From an uncultured Fretibacterium sp. (GTDB lineage Bacteria; Synergistota; Synergistia; Synergistales; Aminobacteriaceae), in assembly GCA_937915835.1 (NCBI GenBank), contig CALGHA010000049.1:1-9469 (forward strand): 9,469 bases of DNA, in the 5' to 3' direction. The notes beneath the pieces were generated by a model. It did no database searches. It was not told where the DNA came from and worked only from the letters and a program-made list of their open reading frames with translations. Position numbers and translations under genes: made by a program. Of the stretch, positions 1 through 5,904 are shown piece after piece. How positions within the stretch are numbered: position 1 is the first letter of the stretch; each line of letters starts with the position of its first letter.

Positions 1-2939
1 TTCATGAGCTCAGGCGTAAGAGTTCGGACAACAAAAATTTCTGCACGTCCTCCAGCATTCTCAATTGATTTTGCTGTCTCGTATTCACAGTTAGTACCGG
101 CAAAAACAGGAATTAAGAATTTTGGTGATGAGATTGCTTCATGAGAATAAAAACTTTTTGGAAGCTCAGATTTAATCTCAACATTGGGAATTTCTGAAGT
201 CTCGTTCGTAAACGCAGGGAAAATCTCAGAAAGAGTTTCATCATAAATTCTCTCGGCATCATCAAGTTTTATTCTCTCGTTAGCACAAATAATTTCCGGC
301 TCACTCAAAACTCGTCCAAGTTCATGATAACCTTCTGGGATTTCACCGTTGAACTCAACTATGAATTTTCCGCTAAAGTTAATGTCATCGTCAAAATTTT
401 TATCACTCGTGAACTCAAAGCCTAAGTTATTTCCCAAGCACATTTTGAATATCTCGGCTTTAACTCCTCCGAATGTTGGAACTGCACAGGCTAAAATTTT
501 CCCTTGAGAGATTAACGCTTGAACGTCAGCAAAAATTTTCAGCATTGAGTTTTTCTCAGGAAGTCCGCGTTCGTCATATTCTGGTGAGATTAACGCAACT
601 TTTGAGCCTGCATGCTTGAACTCCGGAGAGATTACATTTTTCGCATTCGAAACTGAGACAGCAAACGCGATTAAAGTCGGCGGAACGTCTAAACTTTTTC
701 CCTCTGAACTCACAAATGAGCCGCTCATAGAATCTTTTCCGCCTATTGCTGGAACATGAAAATCAATTTGTGCCTTCAAAGCTCCGAGTAAAGCTCCAAA
801 CGGAAGCCCCCATTTCTCCGGATTATGTTCAGGCTTGCCGAAGTATTCTTGCAACGTCAGCCAACATTTTGAGAGATTACCGCCTGATGAGACGATTTTA
901 CACAGGGCTTCAAGAACAGCGAGATATGCTCCGTCAAAAGGTGAACGCGATGAAATTTCCGGGTCAAATCCATATGACATTAACGAGCAAGTATCAGTTT
1001 CATGATTAAGTCCAACAGGAATTTTTGCGGCCATTGCCTGAGCAGGAGTTTTCTGGAATTTTCCTCCGAACGGCATTAACACGCTGTGAGCTCCGACGGT
1101 CGAATCAAATCTCTCTGCAAGCCCCCGTTTTGAGCAAATGTTAAGCCCTCTGAGAATTTCCGGGAATTTCGCTTTTGCTTCATGAGCTTCATACTTGGGA
1201 TTAACTTTTACGTTGATATGCCTTGAAGCTCCGTTGCTGTTGATGAACTCGCGCGAGAGATTAACAATTTCTTTTCCCCGCCAAAGCATACGCATTCTTC
1301 CGTTGTCATTAACTTTCGCTATTACGCTTGCTTGAACGTCCTCACTCAACGCTAAACTTTTAACGCGTTCAACATTCTCTGAGCTTACGACAACAGCCAT
1401 TCTCTCTTGGGATTCACTTACGGCAATTTCTGTTCCGTCGAGACCGGCATATTTCAGCGGGACATTGTCAAGATTAATTTCAAGTCCTTCGGCCAATTCT
1501 CCAACAGCAACGCTAACTCCTCCGGCTCCGAAGTCATTACAACGTTTGATTAGGCGTGTGAACTCAGGATTTCGAAATAACCTCTGCAACTTTCTTTCTT
1601 CAGGAGCATTCCCCTTCTGAACTTCAGCCCCGCATGTCTCAATTGAGCTTGATGTGTGAGAAATTGAAGAGCCTGTTGCGCCGCCAATCCCGTCTCGTCC
1701 AGTCCTGCCGCCCAGCAATAACACGAAATCCCCGGCTTCCGGTCTCTCACGAATTACGTTATTTTCACGAACAGCCGCGATTACCGCACCGACTTCAAGA
1801 CGTTTTGCGCGATAACCCTCATGATAAATCTCGTCTACTAAACCCGTTGGAATTCCGATTTGATTTCCGTATGAGCTGTAACCTTGAGCTGCCTTCGTGA
1901 TAATTGCTCGCTGTGATAATTTTCCTGTCAATGTCGGCTGTGAAGGGTCAGCGGCTCCGGTTATTCTCATTGCTTGATAGACGTACGCGCGTCCTGATAA
2001 TGGATCTCGAATTGCTCCTCCTATGCATGTTGCTGCTCCTCCGAAGGGTTCAATCTCGGTCGGGTGATTGTGAGTTTCATTCTTGAAGAGTAACAGCCAG
2101 CTTTCACCGTCAACGTCAATTTTTACCGTGCATGCGTTATTTTCTTCGGAGTTCACAACGTCAGGATTACGCAGATATTTTGCTCCGATTGTTGCGATGT
2201 CCATTAACGTAACGGGCTTATCATCAGGGTAATTTAACTCGCGCCGGATTGCTAAGTAATTTTCATAGGCCTCACGAACAGCTTTATCATGAATTTCTGC
2301 GTCGTCAATCTGCGTAAGAAACGTCGTGTGTCTACAGTGATCCGACCAGTAAGTATCGAGGACTTTAATTTCCGTCTTAGTTGGCATTCTTTTTTCAGAG
2401 GCAAAATATTTCTCACAGCACGCTAAATCCTCAGAACTCATTGCCAGACCGTGAACGTCAGCAAAACTTTTTATAATCTCGACATCTTCAGGAACGGGAT
2501 AATTTAATTCTAAAGTTTCATATTCTTCTAACTGGGCTTCTCGTGCTTCAACTGGATTAATCAAAAACTTTTTGACAGCCTCGAAATTCTCACAATTGCC
2601 ATAAAACGCGTAAACTTTTGCAGTCTTAATGACCGGACGAAATCCCAGTAAAAGGCTTGCGCATTGTTCGGCAGCGTCAGCTCTCTGGTCATATTGGCCG
2701 GGTAAAAACTCTACAGCTAAAATTTTGTCGGCATCATTGGGAAGCTCAGCAATAATATTATCCGTAAGAGGTTCAGCGAAAATTGAGAACTTGCAAGTTT
2801 CGAGCATATCATCACTCAAGCCCTGAACGTCATAGCGATTTAGAATGCGTATATTCCTGAAATTTCCGAGTTCACGCAAGAGTGAGAGAGCTTCATAATT
2901 TTCTTTACGTTCGGTGTAAATTCTGTGTACCAGTTTCAA
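1..2939 (-). CDS. purL: Phosphoribosylformylglycinamidine synthase, single-chain form (3' end cut by window)
   Basis: Fourth step of de novo purine synthesis in the cytoplasm: FGAR + glutamine + ATP gives FGAM. I translated 979 codons on the minus strand without a stop or frameshift; the frame runs off the left edge. Residues 1-150 resemble the PurS-like N-terminal domain; D200-H-C-R-H-T and E288-T-H-N-H-P followed by IEPFGGAAT are hallmark motifs of the ATP-binding PurM-like region; GGKDSMSG lies later. A glutaminase domain starts near residue 945 (PVFAGTNCE, C951), but its nucleophile Cys and His/Glu lie outside the window. The family is usually about 1,200-1,260 residues, so roughly a fifth is missing. 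The start is non-ATG: TTG at 2939 lies only 2 nt after AGGAGG, whereas in-frame CTG at 2933 has an 8-nt gap and begins V-H-R-I-Y, like relatives. The upstream thioredoxin gene ends 25 nt before, so the two are probably one operon. Confidence 0.95.
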   Translation of the reverse strand, partial: MKLVHRIYTERKENYEALSLLRELGNFRNIRILNRYDVQGLSDDMLETCKFSIFAEPLTDNIIAELPNDADKILAVEFLPGQYDQRADAAEQCASLLLGFRPVIKTAKVYAFYGNCENFEAVKKFLINPVEAREAQLEEYETLELNYPVPEDVEIIKSFADVHGLAMSSEDLACCEKYFASEKRMPTKTEIKVLDTYWSDHCRHTTFLTQIDDAEIHDKAVREAYENYLAIRRELNYPDDKPVTLMDIATIGAKYLRNPDVVNSEENNACTVKIDVDGESWLLLFKNETHNHPTEIEPFGGAATCIGGAIRDPLSGRAYVYQAMRITGAADPSQPTLTGKLSQRAIITKAAQGYSSYGNQIGIPTGLVDEIYHEGYRAKRLEVGAVIAAVRENNVIRERPEAGDFVLLLGGRTGRDGIGGATGSSISHTSSSIETCGAEVQKGNAPEERKLQRLFRNPEFTRLIKRCNDFGAGGVSVAVGELAEGLEINLDNVPLKYAGLDGTEIAVSESQERMAVVVSSENVERVKSLALSEDVQASVIAKVNDNGRMRMLWRGKEIVNLSREFINSNGASRHINVKVNPKYEAHEAKAKFPEILRGLNICSKRGLAERFDSTVGAHSVLMPFGGKFQKTPAQAMAAKIPVGLNHETDTCSLMSYGFDPEISSRSPFDGAYLAVLEALCKIVSSGGNLSKCWLTLQEYFGKPEHNPEKWGLPFGALLGALKAQIDFHVPAIGGKDSMSGSFVSSEGKSLDVPPTLIAFAVSVSNAKNVISPEFKHAGSKVALISPEYDERGLPEKNSMLKIFADVQALISQGKILACAVPTFGGVKAEIFKMCLGNNLGFEFTSDKNFDDDINFSGKFIVEFNGEIPEGYHELGRVLSEPEIICANERIKLDDAERIYDETLSEIFPAFTNETSEIPNVEIKSELPKSFYSHEAISSPKFLIPVFAGTNCEYETAKSIENAGGRAEIFVVRTLTPELM

Positions 2940-2941
2940 GA

Positions 2942-2947
2942 CCTCCT
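2942..2947 (-). promoter_or_regulatory. Shine-Dalgarno site of purL (decides a non-ATG start)
   Basis: A perfect AGGAGG on the minus strand lies in the 25-nt gap between the thioredoxin stop and purL. It sits 2 nt before an in-frame TTG (2939) and 8 nt before an in-frame CTG (2933). No ATG or GTG occurs near it in this frame. Usual spacing favours CTG, although CTG starts are rare. Confidence 0.7.
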
Positions 2948-2964
2948 GTGTAGACTGCAAAATT

Positions 2965-3300
2965 TTATACAAGCTCGTCAAGTTTAGCCGTAATCTTCTC
3001 AATCGTCAGGTTATTTCCTCCAAGTCTGGCGGCTTCTTGTCCTCCTTTGTAGAATATGAACGTTGGAAGAGCCATTACCGCCGGACGAACCATCATTGCA
3101 ACTCTGCGATTTGTTGACGTATCGACCGAACAGAATTTTATTTTCCCGGAATATTTTGGACTGTCAGCAAGCTCATGATAGCCCGGCATTAACGCCATGC
3201 AATGCCCACATCTCGGACCCCAAAAATCTAAGACTGCTGGAAGTGGGCTGTTCTTGAACTCGGCTTCAAAATTTTCTTTCGTGATTTCCATTATTGCCAT
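2965..3300 (-). CDS. Thioredoxin-fold protein with CGHC active site
   Basis: A 111-residue cytoplasmic protein of normal thioredoxin length with no signal peptide. It should reduce disulfides of target proteins, recharged by a thioredoxin reductase. The active site is W27-G-P-R-C31-G-H-C34, so the dipeptide is Gly-His, as in protein disulfide isomerases, rather than the Gly-Pro of classical thioredoxin; an extra residue pattern (WGPRC) also differs from WCGPC. The cis-proline is P79 in ALPTF, followed by the FYKGG strand and a C-terminal helix. An extra cysteine, C57, sits in the third strand (KFCSVD). The gene starts at ATG 3300 after a GGGG/TAAGG-type ribosome site. It is divergent from the thioredoxin reductase at 3470 and directly precedes purL. 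The CGHC motif may raise the redox potential and make it more oxidase- or isomerase-like; that is inference. Confidence 0.88.
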   Translation of the reverse strand: MAIMEITKENFEAEFKNSPLPAVLDFWGPRCGHCMALMPGYHELADSPKYSGKIKFCSVDTSTNRRVAMMVRPAVMALPTFIFYKGGQEAARLGGNNLTIEKITAKLDELV

Positions 3301-3336
3301 TTTGCCTTACCCCTTTAATCTTGTGAATGTCCGTGT

Positions 3337-3342
3337 ATTATA
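3337..3342 (-). promoter_or_regulatory. Putative -10 box for the thioredoxin-purL operon
   Basis: A perfect TATAAT on the minus strand lies about 37 nt upstream of the thioredoxin ATG. No good -35 hexamer is found at 16-18 nt (CAATAC or TCAATA only), so the assignment rests on the -10 and its position in the divergent intergenic region. Confidence 0.45.
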
Positions 3343-3410
3343 CTCTACGCATGAGACTTGTATTGAGATTGAGACAGGTATGTATATATTTATGAAGACG
3401 CATTTCTTTG

Positions 3411-3416
3411 TATAAT
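3411..3416 (+). promoter_or_regulatory. Putative -10 box for thioredoxin reductase
   Basis: A perfect TATAAT lies 54 nt before the trxB start. A convincing -35 hexamer is lacking at the right spacing, so activation or a weak -35 is possible. Together with the minus-strand TATAAT at 3337-3342 it gives one outward-facing -10 for each divergent gene. The trxB ribosome site is AGGAGG at 3453-3458, 11 nt from the ATG. Confidence 0.45.
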
Positions 3417-3469
3417 ATTACACATCATGTATTCATGTCATCATTTCATTTCAGGAGGAATATTTAATC

Positions 3470-4672
3470 ATGGAAAAACGTGAACTTGTTATCATCGGAG
3501 CAGGTCCGGCAGGAATGTCCGCAGCAATTTACGGGAAACGTGCAGGCCTTGACGTTCTAGTTCTTGAAAGAGGAGCAACAGGAGGCCAGATTAACAACAC
3601 TGACGAGATCGAAAATTATCCGGGAATTGCTCATGCTTCAGGCTCAGAACTCGGCGAAATGTTCAAAACTCATGCGCTGAAATTCGACACGGAAATTCGC
3701 AGGGTTGACAGCAGCAAAGTTGAATTACGAGACGACAAGAAAATTATCATCACGAAAAAGGGAAAAGACATTAACGAAATCGAAGCTGAAGCAATTATCA
3801 TCGCAACAGGAGCACACTTTAAACGCTTAGGCTGTGAGGGAGAAGCTGAACATATCGGGCAGGGCGTAAGTTTTTGTGCGGTCTGTGATGGAGCATTCTT
3901 TGAGGATTATGAAATTGCTGTTGTCGGTGGAGGAAATACGGCGGTTGAAGAAGCTAATTACCTGACAAAATTTGCCTCAAAAGTTTACATCATTCATCGC
4001 CGTGATGAGTTCAGAGCTGATCGGTCGGCAATCGCTCAAACTCTGGCCAATCCCAAAATTGAACCCGTCTATAATTCCGTCGTCGAAAAAATTGAAGGTA
4101 ACGGAATGGTCGAAAATATCGTGATTAAGAACGTCAAAACTGGCGAAAAATCTAATCTTGACGTTGCAGGAGTATTCATGTTCGTAGGTCAGGAGCCTGA
4201 TGATGATTGCGTGCGCGGCCTTGTTAAGGCTGAAAAGGGCGGCTGGATTATCACGAATGACAAAATGGAGACTTCTATTGAGGGAATTTTCGCGGCTGGA
4301 GATGTTCGTAGCAAGTATTTACGTCAGGTTATCACTGCAGCTTCAGACGGAGCGATTGCGGCAATGGCGGCTTCCTCATACATCAACGAGCAAGTTCATT
4401 TACGTTCGACACTGCTTGAGCCTGATGAAGTCAAAGCGTTCTTCTTCTCAAGCATTGATGAAGCTCAAGTGAAACTCGTTAATTCCGTAGAGAAATTTGC
4501 GAAGAATAAGGGCGTGAATATCTCCGTGATTGACGGCTATAGAAACGCACGAATGACCGAAAAACTCGGCTTAACGGGAAAACTTCCGGCAATAGCGATA
4601 ATCAAGAAAGGCAGCGTTGAGAGCGTAAAGACAATCACAACTGAAAACGAAATCGAGAGTGCATTAGCGTAA
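3470..4672 (+). CDS. trxB: Thioredoxin reductase with extra C-terminal degenerate thioredoxin-like domain
   Basis: Cytoplasmic FAD flavoenzyme that passes electrons from NADPH to thioredoxin. Residues 1 to about 305 are a complete low-molecular-weight TrxR: FAD motif G10-A-G-P-A-G15, redox pair C136-A-V-C139-D, pyridine nucleotide motif G153-G-G-N-T-A158, and H176-R-R-D-E-F-R182 with the arginines that select NADPH in the family. A277-region GDVR (G277-R280) and the following LRQVITAASDG are the second FAD contact. Total length is 400, about 80-95 longer than usual. The extension (about 306-400) reads like a thioredoxin fold: strand KAFFFSS at 322-328 where CxxC would follow but Ser-Ser-Ile-Asp stands instead, a LPAIAIIKKGS stretch with P373 at the cis-proline place, and a final helix ENEIESALA. 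No cysteine is present in this extension, so it cannot be a redox thioredoxin. Its likely partner is the divergent CGHC thioredoxin. Confidence 0.92.
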   Translation: MEKRELVIIGAGPAGMSAAIYGKRAGLDVLVLERGATGGQINNTDEIENYPGIAHASGSELGEMFKTHALKFDTEIRRVDSSKVELRDDKKIIITKKGKDINEIEAEAIIIATGAHFKRLGCEGEAEHIGQGVSFCAVCDGAFFEDYEIAVVGGGNTAVEEANYLTKFASKVYIIHRRDEFRADRSAIAQTLANPKIEPVYNSVVEKIEGNGMVENIVIKNVKTGEKSNLDVAGVFMFVGQEPDDDCVRGLVKAEKGGWIITNDKMETSIEGIFAAGDVRSKYLRQVITAASDGAIAAMAASSYINEQVHLRSTLLEPDEVKAFFFSSIDEAQVKLVNSVEKFAKNKGVNISVIDGYRNARMTEKLGLTGKLPAIAIIKKGSVESVKTITTENEIESALA

Positions 4673-4683
4673 AAATTTCTAAA

Positions 4684-4711
4684 GGGGAAGTTGTGAAATT
4701 TCTGCTTCCCC
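4684..4711. terminator. Hairpin between convergent trxB and thioesterase genes
   Basis: GGGGAAG at 4684-4690 pairs perfectly with CTTCCCC at 4705-4711 around a 14-nt loop. It lies 12 nt after the trxB stop and 57 nt past the stop of the convergent gene. The plus side is not followed by a T-run; the minus side is followed by TTTagaaattttt, so termination of the minus-strand thioesterase gene is the better reading, with possible two-way action. Confidence 0.6.
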
Positions 4712-4767
4712 AATCTCATTAACAAAATAGAACGTGTTATATTTTATCGTCGCAAAATTTTTAGTGA

Positions 4768-5178
4768 TTATGAATAGAGATTAATAAACACGAACTTGAA
4801 CCGGCATAAATCTAATCCCTTTTCGTTCACAATGTCAGCATCAATGTAAAATATTCTGCGTCCAGCTTTACGAACTTTCGCCGTACAGATCAGCTTCACT
4901 CCGTCGCGTGAGCCTCGCAAGTAATCAACATGAGCATTCACAGTTACTCCATAACCTCCGGCACTGATAAACGCAACTCCGGCAGTGTCATCGGCCATCG
5001 TGAAGAGAACGCCTCCATAAGGAACTCCGTAAGGGTTAAAATGCTCCTCTTCGAGTTCAAGCTCACTCACAGCAATTCCCTCTTCAATCTTCACAAATCG
5101 GAAGCCCGTCTTGCACTCAATATCATACTTTAACTTTTCTAATGCTTCTGTGTTTACTTTTACTTCTTCTTCTGGCAT
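4768..5178 (-). CDS. PaaI-like hotdog-fold thioesterase
   Basis: A 136-residue cytoplasmic protein of the hotdog fold, PaaI/YdiI-like acyl-CoA thioesterase group, which hydrolyses acyl- or aryl-CoA esters. The signature region is H46-F-N-P-Y-G51-V-P-Y54-G-G-V-L-F-T-M-A-D63-D-T-A-G, which forms the start of the long hotdog helix; relatives read HxNxxGxxHGGxxFxLAD. The His of HGG is replaced by Tyr54, while the Asp expected to act in catalysis (D63) is kept. The second half (VNAHVDYLRGS... CTAKVRKAGRR... VDAD-like strand) matches the antiparallel sheet. The ATG at 5178 is preceded by AGGAG at 5189-5193, 10 nt away. It is a single gene convergent with trxB. The substrate cannot be told from sequence; the His-to-Tyr change may alter activity. 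Confidence 0.85.
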   Translation of the reverse strand: MPEEEVKVNTEALEKLKYDIECKTGFRFVKIEEGIAVSELELEEEHFNPYGVPYGGVLFTMADDTAGVAFISAGGYGVTVNAHVDYLRGSRDGVKLICTAKVRKAGRRIFYIDADIVNEKGLDLCRFKFVFINLYS

Positions 5179-5212
5179 GGGGGAAAAACTCCTGACGAAA
5201 AATTTTTACCAG

Positions 5213-5221
5213 ATTTTAGCA
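5213..5221 (-). promoter_or_regulatory. Putative extended -10 promoter of the thioesterase gene
   Basis: TGCTAAAAT on the minus strand is a TGn-extended -10 sequence, 34 nt upstream of the ATG at 5178. No clear -35 hexamer is present at 17 nt, which is common for extended -10 promoters. A second candidate, GATAAT with TTAAGA 16 nt before it, lies just upstream. Confidence 0.4.
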
Positions 5222-5288
5222 TATTATCATCTTGATTTTGCATGTCTTAAGCGTTGTTGTTGAGAGAGATCAAGATTTCAGCACGTCA

Positions 5289-5345
5289 TTATCTTTTTTC
5301 GTATGTCGTCTTTGTGCCTCTGTTGAAATTAGAATTAACACGCAT
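5289..5345 (-). CDS. Possible 18-residue small protein with good ribosome site
   Basis: An ATG on the minus strand at 5345 follows GGGGAGGAG at a 4-nt gap. The frame encodes 18 residues, MRVNSNFNRGTKTTYEKR, a basic and soluble peptide, then TAA. It lies between the small membrane protein gene (stop at 5399-5401) and the thioesterase gene on the same strand. The ribosome site is better than that of several real genes here, but there is no homology or codon evidence, and the sequence could be a decayed gene start. Not recognised. Confidence 0.2.
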   Translation of the reverse strand: MRVNSNFNRGTKTTYEKR

Positions 5346-5398
5346 AATGCTCCTCCCCATTTCAGCGAGCGTGAGAATACATCATCAACTTTTTCTGC

Positions 5399-5647
5399 CT
5401 AGTCAACTTGCTGTTTCTTCATTTCGCCGCTGTTAATGTCCTCCGCAATTTCCCGTGCCGTGTTAATCATCGCCGGAATTGTCCTGCCGTGATAATAATT
5501 TTTCGCGTCAATATTAATCCCAATGTTAATTTTGTTGAAAGCCGCCGACGTTAAGAGATAAGCTCCGGATTTCTTATTCAAGTTCACGAGTATAGCACCG
5601 GCCAATCCAAGCAGAGCACTCAAAATAATTAACACAGCAAGATACAC
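5399..5647 (-). CDS. Small single-pass membrane protein, unknown function, possibly 5'-disrupted
   Basis: Not recognised. From GTG at 5647 it encodes 82 residues: a hydrophobic segment at about residues 2-22 (YLAVLIILSALLGLAGAILV) followed by NKKSG, then a polar C-terminal part with an amphipathic stretch (PAMINTAREIAEDINSG). The likely form is a membrane anchor with a soluble tail of about 55 residues. The start is weak: AAAGAG lies near it, and GTG is the first usual start in frame. The same frame is open for 30 further codons upstream to a TGA at 5738-5740, reading like protein (KPSYKPSYFYASYKFLNEAV, then FVDNLKSLD), but this part has no ATG, GTG or TTG. A short ATG frame with a promoter and ribosome-site-like GGGG overlaps it in another phase (5686-5766). 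A single-base indel would join them, so this may be a pseudogene, a sequence error or a frameshifted gene. Confidence 0.5.
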   Translation of the reverse strand: MYLAVLIILSALLGLAGAILVNLNKKSGAYLLTSAAFNKINIGINIDAKNYYHGRTIPAMINTAREIAEDINSGEMKKQQVD

Positions 5648-5685
5648 GTCTAAACTCTTTAGATTATCGACGAAAACAGCCTCAT

Positions 5686-5766
5686 TCAGAAATTTATACG
5701 AAGCATAAAAGTATGAAGGCTTGTAAGAAGGCTTAATTCAAAACTGAATAAAATATGATTACGCAT
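5686..5766 (-). CDS. Short ATG-started frame, likely the displaced 5' end of the membrane protein gene
   Basis: The minus-strand frame ATG 5766 to TGA 5686-5688 has 26 codons beginning MRNHILFSFELSLL. AAAAGGGG lies 11 nt before the ATG, and a consensus-like minus-strand promoter lies just upstream at 5801-5829. The first ten codons precede the point where the membrane protein frame becomes open (5737); that frame is in the -1 phase relative to this one. It may instead be a leader peptide. No homology is recognised. Confidence 0.3.
   Translation of the reverse strand: MRNHILFSFELSLLTSLHTFMLRINF
5711..5734 (-). repeat. 12-bp tandem repeat, two copies
   Basis: On the minus strand AAGCCTTCTTAC is followed directly by AAGCCTTCATAC, 11 of 12 bases identical. 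In the frame of the downstream membrane protein this reads Lys-Pro-Ser-Tyr twice. It lies in the overlap of two reading phases and marks a possible slippage site. Confidence 0.7.
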
Positions 5767-5800
5767 GAGAGAATACACCCCTTTTCGCTAAAGTGTAATA

Positions 5801-5829
5801 ACATTATCACATGCTAAAATATTTGACAA
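5801..5829 (-). promoter_or_regulatory. Putative minus-strand promoter, back to back with the gdh promoter
   Basis: TTGTCA (5829-5824) is followed after 17 nt by TAATGT (5806-5801); a second reading is GATAAT at 5808-5803 with an upstream TGn, an extended -10. Its -35 hexamer overlaps that of the gdh promoter on the other strand, because TTTGACAAA is nearly palindromic. It would drive the small membrane protein region. Confidence 0.5.
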
Positions 5830-5851
5830 AAATAAAAGTTGCTTGTAAAAT
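5823..5851 (+). promoter_or_regulatory. Strong promoter of the glutamate dehydrogenase gene
   Basis: A perfect TTGACA at 5823-5828 and TAAAAT at 5846-5851 are separated by the ideal 17 nt. This is the best sigma-70-type promoter in the window. A start of transcription near 5858 gives a leader of about 47 nt. The gdh ribosome site is GAAGGTG at 5891-5897, 7 nt before the ATG. Confidence 0.8.
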
Positions 5852-5904
5852 TGCCGCCGTTTAGAAAATTTGAAATTTACAAAATATTTTGAAGGTGTTA
5901 TTTT

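Noticed and set aside
746..2826. Several plus-strand open frames of 60-88 codons opposite purL
   Set aside because: They lie fully antisense to a continuous, well-conserved purL frame and have no ribosome sites or recognisable protein content.
5254..5436. Plus-strand 60-codon frame between the thioesterase and membrane protein genes
   Set aside because: No ribosome site, no convincing protein character, and it overlaps the minus-strand gene end.
5793..5810. GTGTAATAACATTATCAC as an inverted-repeat operator
   Set aside because: Only the GTG/CAC ends and one inner pair match when folded about the centre, so the symmetry is too weak to call.
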